DNA from: RGIG9060 sp045645985
Lineage (GTDB): Bacteria; Spirochaetota; Spirochaetia; Treponematales; Treponemataceae
Assembly: GCA_045645985.1 (NCBI GenBank)
Contig: JAZRJV010000003.1
Span: 46,734 to 110,733 of the forward strand
Reading direction: 5' to 3'
Length of the DNA stretch: 64,000 bases
The notes under the pieces are model-generated. The model had not been told where the DNA came from and made no database searches. It was given only the letters and a program-made list of their open reading frames with translations. A program made the position numbers and the translations under genes. Positions 60,254 to 64,000 of this stretch are shown here, piece by piece. Numbering within the stretch: the first letter of the stretch is position 1; each line of letters starts with the position of its first letter.

Positions 60254-60300
60254 AAAATGTCTAGATAATTGAAATGCAATTGCCTAGACATTTTGCTTTT
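60254..60300. terminator. Bidirectional terminator between PepSY-like and HU genes
   Basis: AAAATGTCTAG (60254-60264) pairs with CTAGACATTTT (60284-60294), with T-rich sequence after it and A-rich sequence before it. It can serve both convergent genes. Confidence 0.75.
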
Positions 60301-60305
60301 TAGTT

Positions 60306-60581
60306 TTATTTGTTTACGCTATCTTTAAGAGCTTTTCCTGGTTTGAATTTTGGGCATTTAGAAGCTTTGATTTTGATAGATTCTCCAGTTTTAGGATTGC
60401 GGCCAGTTCTTTCGCCTCTTGTACCAACATCAAAAGTTCCAAAACCAACAAGTTGAACAGAATCTCCTTTTGCAAGAGTTTCAGTTACTGCTTCGATAAA
60501 AGCTTTTAAAGTTGCATCAGTATCTTTTTTTGTAAGACCTGTTTTTTTAGTAATTTCATCGATAAGTTCTACTTTGTTCAT
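60306..60581 (-). CDS. hup: HU-family DNA-binding protein
   Basis: The 91-residue nucleoid protein begins MNKVELIDEITKKTGLTKKD. It carries the HU beta-arm signature GRNPKTGESIKIKASKCPKF and GFGTFDV. It probably forms homodimers that bend DNA. A GGGGAA site precedes the ATG. Confidence 0.95.
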   Translation of the reverse strand: MNKVELIDEITKKTGLTKKDTDATLKAFIEAVTETLAKGDSVQLVGFGTFDVGTRGERTGRNPKTGESIKIKASKCPKFKPGKALKDSVNK

Positions 60582-60826
60582 ATCTATTTTTCCCCTAATT
60601 TAAAATTTCATCATAAATGATGTAACGATTATTATATCTCATATTTAAAGGTTTTCCAATGCTTTTTTTTTATTTTTTAGAAAATTGTGGAAATCTTTTA
60701 TTCAAAATAAGTTTTTTTTACAAACTATAGCAATTTTATCAAAAAGAGTTTATACTATTGTCAATAGGAAAATTATGAAAGGTATCTATATACTAGACTT
60801 TTCAAAAATATAACTAGGAGACTTTT

Positions 60827-61543
60827 ATGGTATATTCTGCAGAAGTAGAACACATGTGTCCATTGGCTAAAGCTGCTTATCATGGACCAGCTCCCATTCC
60901 AGAAGAAGGAAAATGGGTACAAGCTAAAGAAATTAAAGATATTTCTGGTTTTACACACGGTATCGGTTGGTGTGCACCACAACAGGGAGCTTGTAAATTA
61001 ACTCTTAATGTAAAAGATGGAATTATTGAAGAAGCTCTTGTTGAAACAATTGGTTGTTCAGGAATGACACACTCAGCTGCTATGGCTTCTGAAATCTTAG
61101 TAGGAAAAACTCTTCTTGAAGCATTGAACACAGACTTAGTTTGTGATGCTATCAACACAGCTATGAGAGAACTTTTCTTACAAATCGTATACGGAAGAAC
61201 TCAATCAGCTTTCTCAGAAGGTGGATTGGTTGTAGGTGCTTCTCTTGAAGACTTAGGAAAAGGACTTCGTTCACAAGTTGGAACAATGTTCTCAACAAAA
61301 GCAAAAGGACCTCGCTATCTTGAAATGGCAGAAGGTTATGTTGAAAAAATCGCTGTAGATGCAGACGGTGCTGTTATCGGATATAAATTTATCCACTTTG
61401 GTAAAATGATGGATTTCATCAAGAAAGGTGATGATCCAGCAACAGCTATGGATAAAGCTCGTGGTCAATACGGACGCACAACTAAAGAACAGGGTGCAGT
61501 AAAACTCATCGACCCAAGAAACGATAAGGCGGAGGAAATTTAA
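60827..61543 (+). CDS. NifU-like iron-sulfur scaffold protein of the GGGtGRT pair
   Basis: The 238-residue protein resembles the NifU/IscU N-terminal fold. It has conserved cysteines in HMCPLAK, WCAPQQGACKL, ETIGCSGMTHS and LVCDAIN that could hold a cluster. The gene has an AGGAGA site. Its 3' end (GGCGGAGGAAATT) contains the ribosome site of the next gene, which starts 1 nt after its stop, so the two are made together. This pair occurs in many anaerobes; its function is not established. It is distinct from the housekeeping isc/suf systems. Confidence 0.88.
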   Translation: MVYSAEVEHMCPLAKAAYHGPAPIPEEGKWVQAKEIKDISGFTHGIGWCAPQQGACKLTLNVKDGIIEEALVETIGCSGMTHSAAMASEILVGKTLLEALNTDLVCDAINTAMRELFLQIVYGRTQSAFSEGGLVVGASLEDLGKGLRSQVGTMFSTKAKGPRYLEMAEGYVEKIAVDADGAVIGYKFIHFGKMMDFIKKGDDPATAMDKARGQYGRTTKEQGAVKLIDPRNDKAEEI

Positions 61544-61544
61544 A

Positions 61545-62555
61545 ATGGCAGAAAAAATCACATTTGAAAGCTATGAACGCCGTATTGATAAAATCAACAA
61601 GGCATTAAACGAAAACGGAATTTCTTCTATTGAAGAAGCAAAAGAAATCTGTGATAAAGCAGGTATCGATCCATACAAAACAGTTGAAGAAACACAACCT
61701 ATCGCATTTGAAAATGCAAAATGGGCTTATGTTGTAGGTGCTGCTATTGCAATCAAAAAAGGATGCAAAAATGCAGCTGACGCAGCAGAAGCAATCGGAA
61801 TTGGTTTACAAGCATTCTGTATCCCTGGTTCTGTAGCTGAAGACAGAAAAGTTGGTCTTGGTCACGGAAACTTGGCAGCTCGTCTTCTTCGTGAAGAAAC
61901 AAAATGTTTTGCATTCTTGGCAGGACATGAATCTTTTGCTGCAGCTGAAGGTGCTATCAAAATCGCACAAAAAGCAGACAAAGTTCGCAAAGAACCACTT
62001 CGCTGTATCTTGAACGGTCTTGGAAAAGACGCTGCTCAAATCATCAGTCGTATCAACGGTTTTACTTATGTACAAACACAATTCGATTACTACACAGGTG
62101 AACTCAAAGTTGTAAAAGAAATTCCATACTCAAATGGAGAAAGAGCAAAAGTTAAATGTTACGGATGTGACGATGTTCGCGAAGGTGTTGCAGTAATGTG
62201 GCACGAAGGTGTTGATGTTTCTATCACAGGAAACTCAACAAACCCAACTCGTTTTCAACACCCAGTTGCTGGTACATACAAAAAAGAATGTGTTGAAAAA
62301 GGTAAAAAATACTTCTCTGTAGCATCAGGTGGTGGTACAGGTAGAACATTGCACCCAGACAACATGGCTGCAGGTCCTGCTTCTTACGGTATGACAGATA
62401 CAATGGGTCGTATGCACTCAGACGCACAATTCGCAGGTTCTTCATCAGTTCCAGCTCACGTTGAAATGATGGGATTCTTGGGAATTGGTAACAACCCAAT
62501 GGTTGGTGCAACAGTAGCTGTAGCAGTTGATGTTAGTACAGTTTTATCAAAATAA
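61545..62555 (+). CDS. GGGtGRT protein
   Basis: The 336-residue protein carries the motif that names the family: VASGGGTGRTLHPDNMA near residue 265. The glycine-rich C-terminus (GSSSVPAHVEMMGFLGIGNNPMVGA in outline) and YGCDDVREGVAVMWHEGVDVSITGNS are also typical. Cysteines include AKEICDKAG, KKGCKNA, FCIPG and KCYGCDD. No known enzyme domain is visible. It is co-translated with the NifU-like protein and ends at a strong terminator. A role in building or using a metal or Fe-S centre is inferred from the partner. Confidence 0.88.
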   Translation: MAEKITFESYERRIDKINKALNENGISSIEEAKEICDKAGIDPYKTVEETQPIAFENAKWAYVVGAAIAIKKGCKNAADAAEAIGIGLQAFCIPGSVAEDRKVGLGHGNLAARLLREETKCFAFLAGHESFAAAEGAIKIAQKADKVRKEPLRCILNGLGKDAAQIISRINGFTYVQTQFDYYTGELKVVKEIPYSNGERAKVKCYGCDDVREGVAVMWHEGVDVSITGNSTNPTRFQHPVAGTYKKECVEKGKKYFSVASGGGTGRTLHPDNMAAGPASYGMTDTMGRMHSDAQFAGSSSVPAHVEMMGFLGIGNNPMVGATVAVAVDVSTVLSK

Positions 62556-62582
62556 AACAATTAGTTTGAGATAAATTTTACA

Positions 62583-62618
62583 AAAGACTGTCTTTCGGGG
62601 CAGTCTTTTTTTTGTGCC
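62583..62618 (+). terminator. Terminator after the GGGtGRT gene
   Basis: AAAGACTG pairs with CAGTCTTT around a TCTTTCGGGG loop, followed by a run of T. Confidence 0.85.
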
Positions 62619-62747
62619 GAAAATCTTTTTACAACAGAAAATTCCACCGTGAAAAAACATTTTCCCTCTCACACCTTTATTATCAAGAGAAAATACTCTT
62701 CACAATTTTGCAAAATGTGGAAATTAAGCACCAAAAGAAATTAGCTC

Positions 62748-62994
62748 TCGTCGAAAAATCTCCAAATTCGCTAGTGCTACGCTACGCTTGCAAGGCTTCG
62801 TTTGGTTCTTTTTCGTCTACGCTTATTTCTTTTGCACTCATTGTGCATTTTGCAAAATTATTTCGTTCCGTTAGTAAGCCAAAGGCTTACAATCAAGTTT
62901 TGTTACACAAAACTTGCGAGAAGTGGGGCGGAGTTGTGTCGTACAGATTTTACCTCAACCTTATACTTTGTTAAGAAAAGTCGTTAGACTTTTC
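62748..62994 (+). repeat. Mosaic intergenic repeat, block E, with three hairpins
   Basis: The gene-free stretch 62556-63283 holds the 29-nt core (62768-62796) and a degenerate 16-nt core GCAAAATTATTTCGTT (62852-62867). It also holds hairpin GTAAGCC-AAA-GGCTTAC (62874-62890), hairpin CAAGTTTTGT-TAC-ACAAAACTTG (62894-62916), and hairpin GAAAAGTC-GTTA-GACTTTTC (62975-62994). The first three have counterparts in block B and the last at 17435. A frame of about 120 codons through this block has no ribosome site and consists of repeat sequence. Confidence 0.8.
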
Positions 62995-63149
62995 CAATCC
63001 GTGTGATTTTTTTATAAGACTTTTCGAAGACCTGTGACAAAATTCCCCCACATACATTTATTGCCAAGAAAAAATCCCAAAATGAATAAATTTTGAAGAA
63101 AAATTTTTATAAAATCTGCTATAAAATAACAAAATTTTACAAAGCCTAG

Positions 63150-63178
63150 TTGACTGGGGGGGGGAATGGATGTAAACT
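63150..63178 (+). promoter_or_regulatory. Promoter-like site with a 9-G tract in the spacer
   Basis: TTGACT (63150-63155, 5/6 match to -35) and TAAACT (63173-63178, 4/6 match to -10) are exactly 17 nt apart. The first 9 nt of the spacer are all G (63156-63164). The lipoprotein ATG is 105 nt downstream. No other G-run of this length occurs in the window. Slippage would change the spacing to 16 or 18. Confidence 0.6.
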
Positions 63179-63283
63179 GTAATTTGAGTTGAAATCACAC
63201 TAAAACTAAGTTTGTGTTGAAAACTCAAAAATTTTTACTGTAATTTCACTTCATATTATGAAATTGCAACATAAGGACAGTTT

Positions 63284-64000
63284 ATGAAAAAAATTAGTTT
63301 AATTTTAACAATTTTGTTTGTAACGGGTATGGTTTTTTGTGTAACAAGCTGTAAAGACCCTGAACCAGCCCACGAACACACATTTTCTGATTCATGGTCA
63401 AAAGACGGAACTTTCCACTGGCACGCCGCAACTTGCGAACACACAACAGAAGTAAGTGGCAAAGCAGCCCACAGTTTTGGTGACTGGACAACAACAAAAG
63501 CAGCCACAAAAGAAGCAAAAGGTAGCAAAGAACGTGTTTGTACTGTTTGTAACTATAAAGAAGTTATTGATATTGCTAAAATCCCAGAAAACTTTGTGTT
63601 AATACCAGCAGGAACATTCCAGATGGGAAGTACCGCTGGTAAAGACTATAACAAACCAGTACACGAAGTAACCATAACAAAAGATTTTTACATGGGAAAA
63701 TACGAAGTAACCCAAGCAGAATATGAAAAATACTGTAGTTACGGCGGAAGTAAGCCAAGTTCAAGTTATGGAGATGGAGACAATTACCCAGCATATTATG
63801 TAAGTTGGTATGATGCCCTTGTGTATTGTAATAAACGCTCAATAGATGAAGGCTTAACCCCATGTTATAGCATAAGTGGTAACACAGACCCAAGTAAATG
63901 GGGAACAGTACCTACATCAAGTGACAGTACATGGAATGCAGCAGTATGTGATTGGAATGCAAACGGATATCGCTTACCAACAGAAGCAGAATGGGAATAC
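63284..64000 (+). CDS. SUMF1 (formylglycine-generating-enzyme-like) lipoprotein, 3' end cut by the window
   Basis: The frame runs from ATG 63284 (AAGGACAG upstream) to the window end, 239 codons, with no stop. The signal peptide ends MVFCVTSCKDP, a lipobox. A His-rich module follows (HEHTFSDSWSKDGTFHWHAA, then CEHTTEVSGKAAHSFGDW and VCTVC). The SUMF1/FGE-sulfatase fold begins about residue 104: FVLIPAGTFQMGSTAG, FYMGKYEVTQAEYEKYC, AYYVSWYDALVYCN and GYRLPTEAEWEY. In treponemes such C-type-lectin-fold lipoproteins are surface proteins and some are diversified by retroelements; nothing of that kind is visible here. Confidence 0.88.
   Translation, partial: MKKISLILTILFVTGMVFCVTSCKDPEPAHEHTFSDSWSKDGTFHWHAATCEHTTEVSGKAAHSFGDWTTTKAATKEAKGSKERVCTVCNYKEVIDIAKIPENFVLIPAGTFQMGSTAGKDYNKPVHEVTITKDFYMGKYEVTQAEYEKYCSYGGSKPSSSYGDGDNYPAYYVSWYDALVYCNKRSIDEGLTPCYSISGNTDPSKWGTVPTSSDSTWNAAVCDWNANGYRLPTEAEWEY

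Noticed and set aside
62612..62974. Open frame of about 120 codons in repeat block E
   Set aside because: Starts with TTG-like context, no ribosome site, and is built from dispersed repeats and hairpins.
63284..64000. Diversity-generating retroelement target
   Set aside because: The SUMF1 fold is of the type used by such elements in T. denticola, but the variable C-terminal end is outside the window and no reverse transcriptase or template repeat is visible.

Overview
The window is AT-rich chromosomal DNA (roughly one third G+C by eye) from a host-associated, anaerobic spirochaete, most likely a Treponema. The inference rests on the mix of genes rather than on a marker gene. It includes pyruvate formate-lyase and its activase, rubrerythrin with a Fur/PerR-type regulator, many lipoproteins, large ankyrin-repeat lipoproteins, several c-di-GMP hydrolase proteins, a FliK-like/FlhB-like pair in the ribosomal-protein locus, and the NifU-like/GGGtGRT gene pair. 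Both window edges cut genes: an EAL-domain gene on the left and a formylglycine-generating-enzyme-like (SUMF1) lipoprotein on the right.

1-8.2 kb holds a partial EAL protein, NADP isocitrate dehydrogenase, and an amino-acid block (aspartokinase-homoserine dehydrogenase, a DAHP synthase-prephenate dehydratase fusion, and IlvN). 8.3-15.3 kb (minus strand) is a tightly overlapping RND efflux operon (MFP, RND pump, lipoprotein, TolC-like). 15.5-17.3 kb has a truncated cytidine deaminase followed by two tandem ankyrin-type lipoprotein genes. 17.8-24.9 kb holds a Gld-like ABC exporter set, a ModF-like double ATPase and a GH18-like lipoprotein. 25.1-31.8 kb has citramalate synthase, ArgG, ArgH and a polar amino-acid ABC transporter. 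A tRNA-Leu follows at 31.9 kb. 32.1-38.0 kb (minus) is the rpsP-khpA-rimM-trmD-rplS operon followed by a FliK-like/FlhB-like/HD-GYP/YraN group with a small overlooked gene.

38.1-42.6 kb is an accessory region. Four gene units (Rpn-like nuclease, Cys/His-rich lipoprotein, DUF4160-DUF2442 pair, small protein-zeta-toxin pair) are separated by same-strand copies of one mosaic intergenic repeat. 42.6-50.4 kb has a TrpR-like regulator with a leaderless-looking promoter, a 939-residue ankyrin lipoprotein, PerR and rubrerythrin, and a three-gene envelope cluster. 50.5-56.8 kb has pflB and pflA flanking a sensor-EAL protein. 56.8-62.6 kb holds plsC, a 107-bp tandem repeat ending in a long hairpin, ilvC, a PepSY-like periplasmic protein, HU, and the NifU-like/GGGtGRT pair. 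The last 1.4 kb has more of the mosaic repeats. It also has a promoter-like site whose 17-nt spacer contains nine consecutive G residues, upstream of the SUMF1 lipoprotein.

Taken together the metabolic genes cover threonine/methionine precursors, phenylalanine, arginine and the branched-chain amino acids, with isoleucine probably made from pyruvate through citramalate. The strongest unexplained signals are the poly-G promoter at 63.15 kb, the repeat-bounded accessory units at 38-41.7 kb, hairpin repeats with compensatory base changes at 17.4 and 63.0 kb, and the GGGtGRT pair of unknown function. All calls are from reading the sequence; no database search was run.
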